64,000 nucleotides of DNA. Origin: Myxococcota bacterium. GTDB lineage: Bacteria > Myxococcota_A > UBA9160 > UBA4427. The first letter of the stretch is position 1, and each line of letters begins with the position of its first letter. Of the stretch, positions 52,847-60,750 are shown in pieces. Position numbers and translations under genes: made by a program. Location: contig JASMLK010000058.1 of NCBI GenBank assembly GCA_030748735.1, positions 57,908-121,907 on the forward strand, given 5' to 3'. The notes beneath the pieces were generated by a model. The model had not been told where the DNA came from. It worked only from the letters and a program-made list of their open reading frames with translations, and did no database searches.

Positions 52847-53730
52847 GCCGAGCTTCAGGCCGCCATTCGTCGCGGTAGGTCTTGCGCGTCAGGAAGCGGA
52901 TCAACGTCATGGTCTGCACCGAACGTTGCTGCGCGAAGGGATCTTCGAGCCGCGGGGCGACGTCATGCTGCTGCGCGTATAGCGCGGCCGCGACGAGCGG
53001 ATCGGGCGGACCCGAATCATCGGGTGTCTCCGGCCTGGCGATCGGCAGTTCCATCGCGGCTGCGAGCATCCCACGCACGTTCTTGTTGCATCGCGTAGTA
53101 GCGGGCGCGAAAGCGGTCGTAGGTGACGCCGGATTCGCGCTCGTACGATTCGAACAAGCCGTCCAGCCCGCCGGCTGGATTGTAGAACTCGCGCACCATG
53201 ATGTTGCCGAGGTTTTCCAGCGGATCGCCGTAGTGGGCGAGTTCCCAATCCACGACCGCGCTCACCCGGTCGTCCTGGAACATGAAGTTCACCGGCCCCG
53301 TGTCGCCCTGGACGAGCGATACCCGCGCGACCTTCTCCGGCGCGAAGCGTCGCAACCAATCGATGCCGTACACCGTGAGCGGGTCGTCGCAGTCTTCGAA
53401 AGGACGCCCCGTCTGTGCGAGCACCCGGTCGAGTTCGTCGAGGGTGCACGCGGCTGGTGTTTCTGGCCGGGGCGGCATGATGTCGTCGAGTTCGAGCGCA
53501 TCGAGGTCCGAGCGACCGGGGTCGCGCGCCATCAAGGTGGCGCGCAATTCCGGGTTCCAGCCATGGATCTCCGGGACCGGGATCCCCTGGTGGTCCAGCG
53601 CCTGCAGAATGCGCGTCTCGCGTTCGAGCAGGCGCGGGTTTCCGTACGTGTCCCGTTGCAGGGACGCCTCATGACCTGGGCCTGCCGGATGCCGGCTCAC
53701 GCTCCCTGGGCGACCCGCGAGAACAGTCAC
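52847..53730 (-). pseudogene. Phosphotransferase (APH-fold) gene, frameshifted and 5' truncated
   Basis: The frame from 53730 encodes LERETRILQALDHQGIPVPE, the loop QGDTGPVNFMF and VVDWELAHYGDPLENLG, a second APH-fold protein. At about 53095 the frame shifts: after RYYAMQQ the family's expected NVRGMLAAAMELPIARPET continues only in another frame, consistent with one extra base. The N-terminal 40 or so residues that should precede the first block are missing, and upstream sequence belongs to a different relic. It converges with the intact paralog-like gene ending at 52840. Confidence 0.6.
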
Positions 53731-53748
53731 GTCCCGCCCTGTGATCAG

Positions 53749-54162
53749 TCATCCAGCTTGGCACCAATAAGGAATCACGAAATACTCGAAATCGCTTGAC
53801 TGATCAGGTCGAGGGATTCCACCAAGGACCCAGAAGAAGTTCTCTCCGAAGTTCTTCTCCGCTTTCATGCCTACACTGCAGGTACGACTTCCGGGAACGA
53901 ATGTCTTCACTTGGATGTGAACGAAACGCGTTCCCCGGATGTTGCTGCACAGTATGTCTGTGTGCGGCGTGTTTCCGAGTGTCACCACCGCCGAGTAACC
54001 GCGGCGACAAAGCTCTCTGAATCTCACCTGTAGGTGCGCTGCAACACGGTTCCAGATCGGTGCCCTGCACCTGTTTGCGGGTCGAGCCTCCATTTGAGTC
54101 CGAGTGGCCAGCAATGCAGAGCCTGTCGGCGGGGCAGGGCTCGAAGCCGCTTTTCGGCACAA
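53749..54162 (-). pseudogene. Small PD-(D/E)XK-like protein, C-terminally truncated
   Basis: From about 54050 the minus strand encodes NRVAAHLQVRFRELCRRGYS, AVVTLGNTPHTDILCSNIRG, VHIQVKTFVPGS, KNFGENFFWVLGG and FEYFVIPYW, then a stop. The T-GNT-D-IL...IQVK pattern is that of a widespread family of small nuclease-fold proteins of unknown role, with Asp and the Q-V-K as the usual active-site positions. Homologs normally continue well beyond the V-P segment, so the C-terminus has been lost where the phosphotransferase relic begins. Whether the residues upstream of 54050 are coding is unclear. Confidence 0.5.
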
Positions 54163-54186
54163 TCCGCCCCTCTATCTCTCTACCCG

Positions 54187-55473
54187 TCAGTCCGCAGCGA
54201 CCTCTCGAACCAGCCGACGTAGCGCCTCGCCGTAGGGTTCGAGGAGTTCGGGGGATGTCACGCTCGGCAGGTCGAGTGGCGTATGGAAGAAACGATGGGG
54301 GCCGACGAAGCCCATCGCGCGGTATCCCGCGCGGAGGATCTCGTTGAGCTCGGACCGGCCCGGCCGCATCTGCTGATATGGCAGCGTTTGTAGTTGGGGG
54401 ATTCGAGCGAACGTGGCGTCGACGAGCGACGAGAGGTTGTCTCTGTAGAAGAGCTGGTTGTAGTCGTGGACCCGGTTCATGGGTTCGAGCCCCTCGGCTG
54501 TTTCCTGCCAGGCGCGTGCGGCGATCGATGCGCCCAGGTGAAGCCAGAGGGCGACATCCTCTGAAGGCGGCACGGCGGGCAGGCTCACGTGAGCACCCGC
54601 AAACGAGAGTTCGTGGCCGCTGTTCGCGACGAAGAGCCAGTTCTTTTGCCCGTGGTTACCCTGGGCGATCCATTCAGCGAGACCAAGCCAGAGCGCAACG
54701 CCTGAGCCTCGTTCGCCCGCACAGCGAAACCATCCGCTCGTCGGTGTGGATATGACGGTCCACGGAGCGCCGGGAATCTCACGGGCCGGGTATCGGGCCA
54801 ACACGTTGTGCGCGGTGACCTCCCGCATCTCCCCCTTGCTCTCGAGTTCCACGACTTCCTCCGAACCGAGTAGCGGCTGAAGCTTCTCGTCGTTGCGCGC
54901 TGCCACGACGACGGTTGGAATCGGAAGAGCAGCGTCCAGGAACGGGTGGGCTGCGTTGGTAACGTAGATTTCGCCCGACGGATGGGGCAACGCCACGACG
55001 AGCGCAAGCGCGCCCTTCGATGCTGCGGTCACGGCGAGATCGGAAGGTCGCACGCGATACCATTCTCCCGCTTCTTCGGGCGAGAGATAGGCGATCTTTC
55101 CTTCGAGGTCTGTTTCGCGCAGCGGCACGAGTGGCGCTTTGAGCGAGTCTGCTGGCTTCGGCAGCCAATGAGGAAAGACCTCGAGACGAAGTCCATTCGC
55201 GTCGAGCGACTGCTCTGCCGGGAAGAACTGTTTGACGTCGAACGGTTGAAGCTCGACGGCGTAGCCCCAACGTTCTAGTTCGCTGGCGAGCCACGCGGTC
55301 GTCTCGGAATCCGCTCGACCGCCGGTGCGATGGTCACCGAGGTCGGCGTATTGCGTGACACGCCCGAACAAGTTCGCACCGGCCAGCGGGTCTGCGGGCT
55401 CCGCGGTGGGCATGGCGCAGCCCGCCATCAGGGTGAGGGTCGTTGCGAGTGTGCGAAGCGTGCTTTCGATCAT
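54187..55473 (-). CDS. M28-peptidase-like lipoprotein, metal ligands apparently lost
   Basis: This 428-residue protein has a lipoprotein signal (LTLMAGC, lipobox Cys at about residue 19), then an M28-like fold with a PA-like insert (about 80-210). The regions that align with M28 zinc ligands are changed: AHYDS-like is ISTPTSGW, GANDNASG-like is CAGERGSG, and the EE-GL motif is GHELSFAG. It may be a catalytically dead binding protein or a divergent hydrolase. I chose the Met at 55473, giving a proper signal, over the longer frame. Location: outer membrane or periplasmic face. Confidence 0.75.
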   Translation of the reverse strand: MIESTLRTLATTLTLMAGCAMPTAEPADPLAGANLFGRVTQYADLGDHRTGGRADSETTAWLASELERWGYAVELQPFDVKQFFPAEQSLDANGLRLEVFPHWLPKPADSLKAPLVPLRETDLEGKIAYLSPEEAGEWYRVRPSDLAVTAASKGALALVVALPHPSGEIYVTNAAHPFLDAALPIPTVVVAARNDEKLQPLLGSEEVVELESKGEMREVTAHNVLARYPAREIPGAPWTVISTPTSGWFRCAGERGSGVALWLGLAEWIAQGNHGQKNWLFVANSGHELSFAGAHVSLPAVPPSEDVALWLHLGASIAARAWQETAEGLEPMNRVHDYNQLFYRDNLSSLVDATFARIPQLQTLPYQQMRPGRSELNEILRAGYRAMGFVGPHRFFHTPLDLPSVTSPELLEPYGEALRRLVREVAAD

Positions 55474-55559
55474 ACGGTGTGATCTCAGGGGCCTGAAAAC
55501 CGGGTGCCAGAACTGGTCATTGGTGCCGATCGTCCCGGGCACACCAATGAGTTCGTACG

Positions 55560-55678
55560 GTGATTCACTTGAGTCGAGATCGAGAGTTCGACGTCATCGT
55601 CTATGGAGCCACCGGCTTTACCGGTCGGCTCGTCGCGGAGTACCTGGCGGAGCGCTACGGCGTCGACGTCCGCGGCGC
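55560..55678 (+). pseudogene. Saccharopine-dehydrogenase-like enoyl reductase, N-terminal relic
   Basis: About 38 residues, REFDVIVYGATGFTGRLVAE then YLAERYGVD, form a textbook N-terminus of trans-acting enoyl reductase/saccharopine dehydrogenase-like proteins. Homology ends abruptly near 55678 and the frame drifts into the antisense of an SDR fragment, stopping at 55802. The remaining 350 or so residues are missing. Confidence 0.6.
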
Positions 55679-55682
55679 CGAT

Positions 55683-55778
55683 TCACCAACCTTCCTCCGC
55701 GAAGCGCTCTGCGGTGGCGCGCCCGATGCCGCTCGCGGCACCGGTGATGAATGCGTATCTCAGTTCGTCATTCGACAT
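55683..55778 (-). pseudogene. SDR, N-terminal relic
   Basis: On the minus strand the ATG at 55778 opens SNDELRYAFITGAASGIGRA then TAERFAEEGW, a normal SDR N-terminus with TGxxxGxG, followed by a stop at 55683-55685. The junction with the enoyl reductase relic is only a few bases away, so two 5' gene ends face each other across a deletion point. Confidence 0.6.
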
Positions 55779-55815
55779 GGCTGCGTGAATCTGTGCTCCT
55801 GAGAACGCAAATCGC

Positions 55816-56202
55816 CTACAAGTTGGCGAGCAGACGGAGTGCGTCGGTGGTGGTGAAGATTCCGACGATGATGTCTCCGTCGACCACCAGTGCACTGCCG
55901 ACCTTGCGTTCGAGCATGGCCTGGGTGACTTCGGGGATGGTTGCGGTCGGCGGGACCTCGAGGAGATCGTGCGAGCAGGCGGATTCGATGGTGTGATCGA
56001 GCGCGTCATCGCCAAACTGGCCGCGAGCGGTTTCGATGTCTCGCCGGGCGATGATGCCGTGCAGCTTGATCCCTTTCATGACCGGGATGTGGCGAATGCC
56101 GGCCTTCTCCATCTGCTCGAGTGCTTCTCTGAGCGATTCGCTTTCCAGCAACTCGACCGGCAGCCGACTCATGCATTCGCGAACCTGAAGTGTCCGCTTC
56201 AT
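55816..56202 (-). CDS. CBS-domain pair protein
   Basis: This 128-residue protein is a Bateman module: two CBS domains (about 8-60 with VRECMSRLPVEL and GIRHIPVMKGIKLHGIIARR; about 72-125 with KVGSALVVDGDIIVGIFTTT). Such pairs bind adenosine nucleotides and regulate partner proteins. The start at 56202 has AGGAGG eight bases upstream. It is divergent from the TerC-like gene. No fused effector domain, so it acts in trans. Confidence 0.88.
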   Translation of the reverse strand: MKRTLQVRECMSRLPVELLESESLREALEQMEKAGIRHIPVMKGIKLHGIIARRDIETARGQFGDDALDHTIESACSHDLLEVPPTATIPEVTQAMLERKVGSALVVDGDIIVGIFTTTDALRLLANL

Positions 56203-56328
56203 GTCATTGCCCTCCTGAAAGTCTCCGCGTTGCATGATATCAGGCTTTGACTTCGCTCCCGGAGGGCCTCGCCACTACCATTGTGGCGCTCCGCGGCCTG
56301 CGGAGTTCTTCGGTTTGGAGGGGGTTCG

Positions 56329-57138
56329 ATGGAAGTGATGCTCGCGTTCCTGATGGCGACGGTGGCCAACACCGTCCTCGGCGTCGACGGTGGTGTGCTG
56401 GCCGACGTGCAGATCGGCAAGCTCGGGCTCGGGGAGCGTGCCCACTTCTGGGCGCGATCGATCACGCTCTTCGTGGCCGCGGTCATCCGGGTCGCCATGA
56501 TCTTCCTGGTGTCTTCGCTCGCTTTTCTGCTCGAGCCCCAGGCCGACCTGTGGTGGTTGCCGAACCGCTGGTTCAGCGAGCATCCGGAAGAGCTCGTGTG
56601 GCGAAACCTGTTGCTCTTTCTGGGTGCGGGCGTCGTGATGGCGATCGTGATCTACGAGTACTGGCACGGCTTCCAGGAAGCGGCGCACGGCTCGCACGAG
56701 CACGAAGCCGAGCACGCAGAGGGCTCCACCAGTGGTCTGGCGCGCGGGTTCCGCATCGCGTTCGCGCTGCTCGGCGTGCAGCTATTGCTCGGCGTCTTCG
56801 GCGTAGACCAGGTGTTCCTGATGATGTCGCTGATGGACATCGATACCCAGTTTGGCTGGATGGTGACCAGCATCCTCGTCGCCAACGGGATCATGATCGC
56901 CGGCATGGTGCCGATTTCTCGCATCATCCGGCGCTCCCCGCACACCAAGTTCCTGACGCTCAGCATGCTGATCGTGATCGCGGTGAAGCTCGCGATCGAC
57001 GGCTCCGGCGGTCACTTCTCCGACGGACTCATGATGTTCATCCTCTTCATGTTACTCATGAACGACGGCGCACAGGCCCTTCGTGATCGCCTCGTCGAAA
57101 AGAGGCGCGCGCGCGACCAGGCCAGTGCAGTCGCGTGA
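56329..57138 (+). CDS. TerC-like integral membrane protein
   Basis: This 269-residue protein has about seven to eight membrane helices. Acidic residues lie inside the first helix region (NTVLGVDGGVLADVQIGKLG) and a second copy (LLLGVFGVDQVFLMMS), as in TerC-family proteins that export manganese or other metals. A His/Glu-rich loop lies between the halves (HGSHEHEAEHAEG, about 120-132), plausibly a metal-binding loop. GGAGGGGG precedes the ATG at 56329. Moderately sure of the family; the substrate metal is not known. Confidence 0.72.
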   Translation: MEVMLAFLMATVANTVLGVDGGVLADVQIGKLGLGERAHFWARSITLFVAAVIRVAMIFLVSSLAFLLEPQADLWWLPNRWFSEHPEELVWRNLLLFLGAGVVMAIVIYEYWHGFQEAAHGSHEHEAEHAEGSTSGLARGFRIAFALLGVQLLLGVFGVDQVFLMMSLMDIDTQFGWMVTSILVANGIMIAGMVPISRIIRRSPHTKFLTLSMLIVIAVKLAIDGSGGHFSDGLMMFILFMLLMNDGAQALRDRLVEKRRARDQASAVA

Positions 57139-57242
57139 TCTGATTCCCGGTAGGGCCGCTACCGAACGCATTCCAGCCACCGGATTCGAATCCAGCTGCC
57201 TCGAACATCTGTTTTGGCCGGGAATGGACCCGCGAAACGACT

Positions 57243-57286
57243 GGCACGCCGGGAGGGCCTGGAAGCACTGCTTCCAAACGAACCCC
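57243..57286. repeat. 44-bp dispersed repeat, copy A, with 17-nt palindrome
   Basis: This sequence matches 60290-60333 at 42 of 44 positions, in direct orientation. Its core, TGGAAGCA-C-TGCTTCCA (57260-57276), is a perfect hairpin. It is intergenic, 105 bases after the TerC-like gene. It could be a small mobile or structural repeat family member. The whole 57139-57402 gap contains no gene I recognise. Confidence 0.7.
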
Positions 57287-57402
57287 TGCCTCTGAAGCAG
57301 TCGGTTCCTTGTCTTGACAGCTGCTGCACCGCCTCGGAAGCTCCCAGAGCCTGGAGGTTCTCCGGCAACCGGACCGCAGGCCTACCAGAGGACGGGGCAC
57401 CC

Positions 57403-57848
57403 ATGGAGCTCTGGCGACAGCTACGCATCTATCGGCTGGAGATCGTCGTCATCGCCCTCGTCGTTGCTCTGCTCTTCGGGTTGGCGGTTGCTTTCACACC
57501 GGTCACCACCGGGATTTCGGTGATGGCTCCAGCAGCAACGTCGCGACCGCGAATCGCGAGTACACGACTGCCGACACCTATACCGTCAGGCTCTACGACA
57601 CGATCGAAACCGCGATCGATAGCGCGGCACTCGATGTCGAAAACGGCCTCATCGAGACCGCGGGCGCGGCCGCTCGGGGCGTCAGGCTGTTCAAGCCCGA
57701 GGCCGGAACAAACCCTGTCGCTCTGGCGCCGACGAAGCTATCGGCCGATATCAGCGTTCACGCAGGCACGCGAGTTCGAGTCGACGTAGAGCATCAGGTA
57801 GACGACGACTGCTTCAACGCAACCTGGGACGATTTCACGATCGAGTAG
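57403..57848 (+). pseudogene. Membrane-anchored PKD-domain protein, frameshifted relic
   Basis: An ATG at 57403 opens MELWRQLRIYRLEIVVIALV, a single-helix anchor, for about 38 codons. A different frame then encodes DFGDGSSSNVATANREYTTA followed by DTYTVRLYD, a PKD-domain signature, and continues to a stop at 57846. The two frames fit one exported protein broken by a frameshift at about 57508. It could also be two unrelated pieces. Confidence 0.4.
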
Positions 57849-57991
57849 GTCGCGGGTGACGGGGTACATATGCGCAGGAGCTTCAAGCTGGGTATTCGAC
57901 GATCTCGCCGAAAGAGTGTGATGCGAATGCGCGAATCGCCGCCGCTCGCGTACTCGAGCGCTTCGAAGCGCTTCCCCGACGTGGGAACGCA

Positions 57992-58369
57992 TCAGGGCAA
58001 GCTGTAGTTCTCGGGAACGAACACAGCGGTGATTCCGTTGGATTGCACACTCGCATCGCCGGTGTTGCAGCAAGGGGAAGCCCCTCTTGCTAGCGCATAG
58101 AACGTATGCGTTCCTGCGGAAACGGTGAAGACGCCCATCGTCGTGTAGGGGAGGTACAGGGTATGCCCCAGTGCGCCGCCCGATGAAGTTCCTGGGGCCA
58201 TCGACATTGCACCTGCTGGGTTGAAAGTCATCTCGTCGTCGCTTGGCGCTACATAGACAATCTTATGCGCCCGGGGGCTGAGCCCCAATAGCGCCTCACC
58301 ACCCCGGCGAGAACCGCCGCGGGGTCCCGCCAGAGCGCGCAACTCACGCGCGTCGTCGGCCGTGCTCAT
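57992..58369 (-). CDS. Small protein of unknown function
   Basis: This frame of 125 residues from the ATG at 58369, which has CAGGAGACG directly upstream, ends in a Gly/Thr-rich segment typical of exported beta proteins (SGGALGHTLYLPYTTMGVFT, then AGTHTFYALARGASPCCNTG). The N-terminal 35 residues are charged and show no signal peptide, so the gene may be a fusion relic in which a lost secreted protein left only its C-terminus. CC in the tail may form a disulfide. I do not recognise a family. Confidence 0.45.
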   Translation of the reverse strand: MSTADDARELRALAGPRGGSRRGGEALLGLSPRAHKIVYVAPSDDEMTFNPAGAMSMAPGTSSGGALGHTLYLPYTTMGVFTVSAGTHTFYALARGASPCCNTGDASVQSNGITAVFVPENYSLP

Positions 58370-58713
58370 CGTCTCCTGGGTGGAACCCAGGGTCGGTGGG
58401 CACACGGCCTGTGCGCGGCCGCGGAATCGTCCGGCTACGTGTCGTAAAGACACACGATACGACGAACCTGGTCGATGAACTCCCGAAGATGTACGAAATC
58501 GAGTTCATGGGGCCACGAGTCACATGAGTTATCCGCTTGGTCCTCGATCGACCAGTCGATGTTGCTTAGAGTCGGTCCCGGCCCATGCGCGCAAGCGCAC
58601 CCACCGGGCATTCAAGACTCGAGGCGTCCAACGCGACATCCATTCGACTCGGATGATCGATACGCAGTGCACGCAGAGTTCACCGATACGAAATCGATGG
58701 GAAGCACAAGCGA
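58370..58713. other. Intergenic region, no gene recognised
   Basis: These 344 bases hold only short overlapping frames without recognisable sequence, and should include the promoter of the radical SAM gene. The AT-richer stretch at about 58660-58700 directly precedes that gene. Confidence 0.4.
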
Positions 58714-60045
58714 ATGAACGTCGTACTGATCTACCCGCGATGGGATTACCCGACTTTCGGTCAGCTACAGGAGCCGCTCGGGCTCCTGCACATCGGCGCC
58801 GTACTCAAGCAACACGATCACGAGGTTCGTTTCTTCGACCTGGCGATCGACGCGATCGAACGGGTCGACGAAGCCGTCAAGAGTGCCGACCTCGTCGGCA
58901 TCAGCTCCAGCACCGTGCTCTTCGGTAGAGCGTGTCGCGTACTCGACCGCATCAAGGAAAGCCGACCCGACCTCCCCGTGATCATCGGGGGGCCCCACGC
59001 GACGCTGAGCACGGCGGATGCCGTGATGAAGGGCTTCGACGCCGCCGTCATCGCGGAGGGGGAGTACACGATCGTCGACATCGTCGAGGCGCTCGAAAAA
59101 GGCTCGCCCCTGTATGAAGTGGCCGGTGCGGCCGCCAAGAAGGGCGACGAAGTCGTCTTCGGACCCGCGCGGGGGTTCGAAACGGACCTCGACGTGTTCC
59201 CCGACCCCGACCGGACGCTGGTCGACTACGACAAGTACTTCGACGACGAGATCCAGTTCGTCGGCATGATGTCGACTCGCGGCTGTCCCTATAGCTGCCT
59301 CTTCTGCAAACCGATGCTCGACAAGGTCCACGGCAACAAGGTCAGACGAAGGAGCCCCCGGCGCGTCGCGCAGGAGATGGCGAACGTCTCGAAGACGCTC
59401 GGCTACAAACGCTTCCTGTTCAAGGACGACACCATGGTGTTGGGCGGCATCGACTACTTCGTGGAGTTCGAACGAGAGCTCGCCGAGGCGGGCCTTCCGG
59501 ACTCGAAATGGGTCTGCCAGGCGCGGGTGGATCAGATCTCCGCGCCGCTGCTCGAACAGATGAAGCGCTGCGGCGTGGAAGCCATCGCGTTCGGTGTCGA
59601 GAGCGGATCCCAGAAGGTGCTCGACTTCTACAACAAGGGAATCAAGCTCGAGCAGACGATCCGGGCCTTCGACCTCTGCCACGAGTACGGCATCGGGACC
59701 CTCGCGTTCGTGATGCTCGGCGCGCCTGTCGAGACGCGCGAAGACCTCGAAGGCACCGTGCGCCTGGTCGAACGCATCCGACCCGACAGCCTCTCGTTTT
59801 CGATCGCCACCCCGGGTCCAGGCAACGCGCTCCACGACTACGCGGTCGACAACAAGATCCGCAACGTGAGTTCGCCCGAAGGCAACGACTACCAGTACAA
59901 CACCGACCCGATCAGCCTCTCACTCGTCTCGACCCAGGATGTCGCATGGGCAGCGCGAGGCATCTTGGATGCCGTTCCGAACACGTACTACCGAGAGGAA
60001 TTGGAGGCCAGGGTGAACCGGCTTGCCGCACAAGCACAGGCGTAG
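58714..60045 (+). CDS. B12-binding-domain radical SAM protein
   Basis: This 443-residue protein has an N-terminal cobalamin-binding-like Rossmann domain (about 1-140, EPLGLLHIGAVLKQHDHEVR, VIIGGPHATLS) and a radical SAM barrel with C191-x3-C195-x2-C198 (TRGCPYSCLFC). Further landmarks are FKDDTM, GVESGSQKVLDFYNKGI and MLGAPVETREDLE. No DxHxxG motif is seen, so cobalamin may bind base-off without the lower His or not at all. Such enzymes methylate or rearrange lipids and natural products (hopanoid, bacteriochlorophyll, antibiotic pathways). It stands alone without a precursor-peptide gene. The flanking sequence is decayed. Confidence 0.9.
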   Translation: MNVVLIYPRWDYPTFGQLQEPLGLLHIGAVLKQHDHEVRFFDLAIDAIERVDEAVKSADLVGISSSTVLFGRACRVLDRIKESRPDLPVIIGGPHATLSTADAVMKGFDAAVIAEGEYTIVDIVEALEKGSPLYEVAGAAAKKGDEVVFGPARGFETDLDVFPDPDRTLVDYDKYFDDEIQFVGMMSTRGCPYSCLFCKPMLDKVHGNKVRRRSPRRVAQEMANVSKTLGYKRFLFKDDTMVLGGIDYFVEFERELAEAGLPDSKWVCQARVDQISAPLLEQMKRCGVEAIAFGVESGSQKVLDFYNKGIKLEQTIRAFDLCHEYGIGTLAFVMLGAPVETREDLEGTVRLVERIRPDSLSFSIATPGPGNALHDYAVDNKIRNVSSPEGNDYQYNTDPISLSLVSTQDVAWAARGILDAVPNTYYREELEARVNRLAAQAQA

Positions 60046-60070
60046 CGGGTTCGGGAAATGCCCGGCGGCG

Positions 60071-60289
60071 CTACGCCTCGGGCGCTTCGAATCCCATCGC
60101 GGATAGACGCGCGCGCAGTTCGCTCCCTGGTTCGAGCAGCCGCCGCAACGTGACCAGCGCGGGGCGCTCCCAGCGAACCTGCATTCGAAACAATGACTTC
60201 GTGGCTTCGGAAGCGATGCGCGCATCGCGATAGACGGAGAGCCGACCTGACGACGTGATATCAACGCGCACGTAAGTGAGCGGATCCAC
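60071..60289 (-). pseudogene. C-terminal gene relic abutting repeat copy B
   Basis: About 72 residues (DPLTYVRVDITSSGRLSVYR, ARIASEATKSLFRMQVRWER, TLRRLLEPGSELRARLSAMG, FEAPEA, stop) look like real protein, with a coherent amphipathic C-terminus, but there is no start. The coding-like sequence begins exactly where the 44-bp repeat ends at 60290, so the 5' part was replaced at the repeat boundary. Family not recognised. Confidence 0.4.
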
Positions 60290-60333
60290 GGCACGCCGGG
60301 AGGGCTTGGAAGCACTGCTTCCAAACAAACCCC
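60290..60333. repeat. 44-bp dispersed repeat, copy B
   Basis: Direct copy of 57243-57286 with two mismatches and the same perfect hairpin core, here extended to TTGGAAGCA-C-TGCTTCCAA. The flanking sequences of the two copies are not alike, so only the 44 bases are shared. It borders the relic at 60071-60289. The next 417 bases to the AraC start hold no clear gene. Confidence 0.7.
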
Positions 60334-60495
60334 CGACCCTCAGGTTCGAAGCCTGGCTGAGGCGCAAGCGAAATCAATGACTTGCGTCTCTCGTACCTCG
60401 TAGAGCCGTGTGGAGCGCGGCGAAACGGCGAGATACAGCGAAGGATCGAGAGGGACTGTTCACGCCAAGCTTCGGGGATCGAGAGTCGCGCGGGC

Positions 60496-60687
60496 TCACT
60501 GCGGTGAAGATTCTCGCCGAATCGTCGCGCGTAGGGCATCGAGCGTCGGGGCAGGAAGCAAGTCCATCGCGATGGGCGTGGGGTGGTCCCGTTTCAGCGC
60601 AACGACAGGCGTCCCGGTCGCTTCGCCTCGCGTCCCTGTCCCGATGATATCCCGCGAGAACGCGCCACGGCGTGGGCGCGAAGAAGC
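60496..60687 (-). pseudogene. Possible short gene relic
   Basis: A 63-codon open frame ends in SPQ and a stop, with a protein-like segment (EATGTPVVALKRDHPTPIAM, then LPAPTLDALRATIRRES). It has no start codon with a ribosome site and an in-frame stop upstream. Low confidence; it may be non-coding. Confidence 0.2.
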
Positions 60688-60750
60688 TCAGCAGCCACGC
60701 GGCCTCGCTCGCCCCGCTGGCGTCCAGTCGGTCTCCGTTAAGATCCCCTC

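Noticed and set aside
54060..54180. Possible tRNA-like segment with GGCTTCGAGCC
   Set aside because: No cloverleaf could be built by eye; it is more likely part of decayed intergenic sequence.
57180..57300. Possible tRNA (T-loop-like GGATTCGAATCC)
   Set aside because: The word is a perfect palindrome and no acceptor, D or anticodon stems fold around it on either strand.
58714..60045. RiPP or antibiotic gene cluster around the radical SAM gene
   Set aside because: No precursor peptide, transporter or maturation partner nearby; flanks are relics and a regulator.
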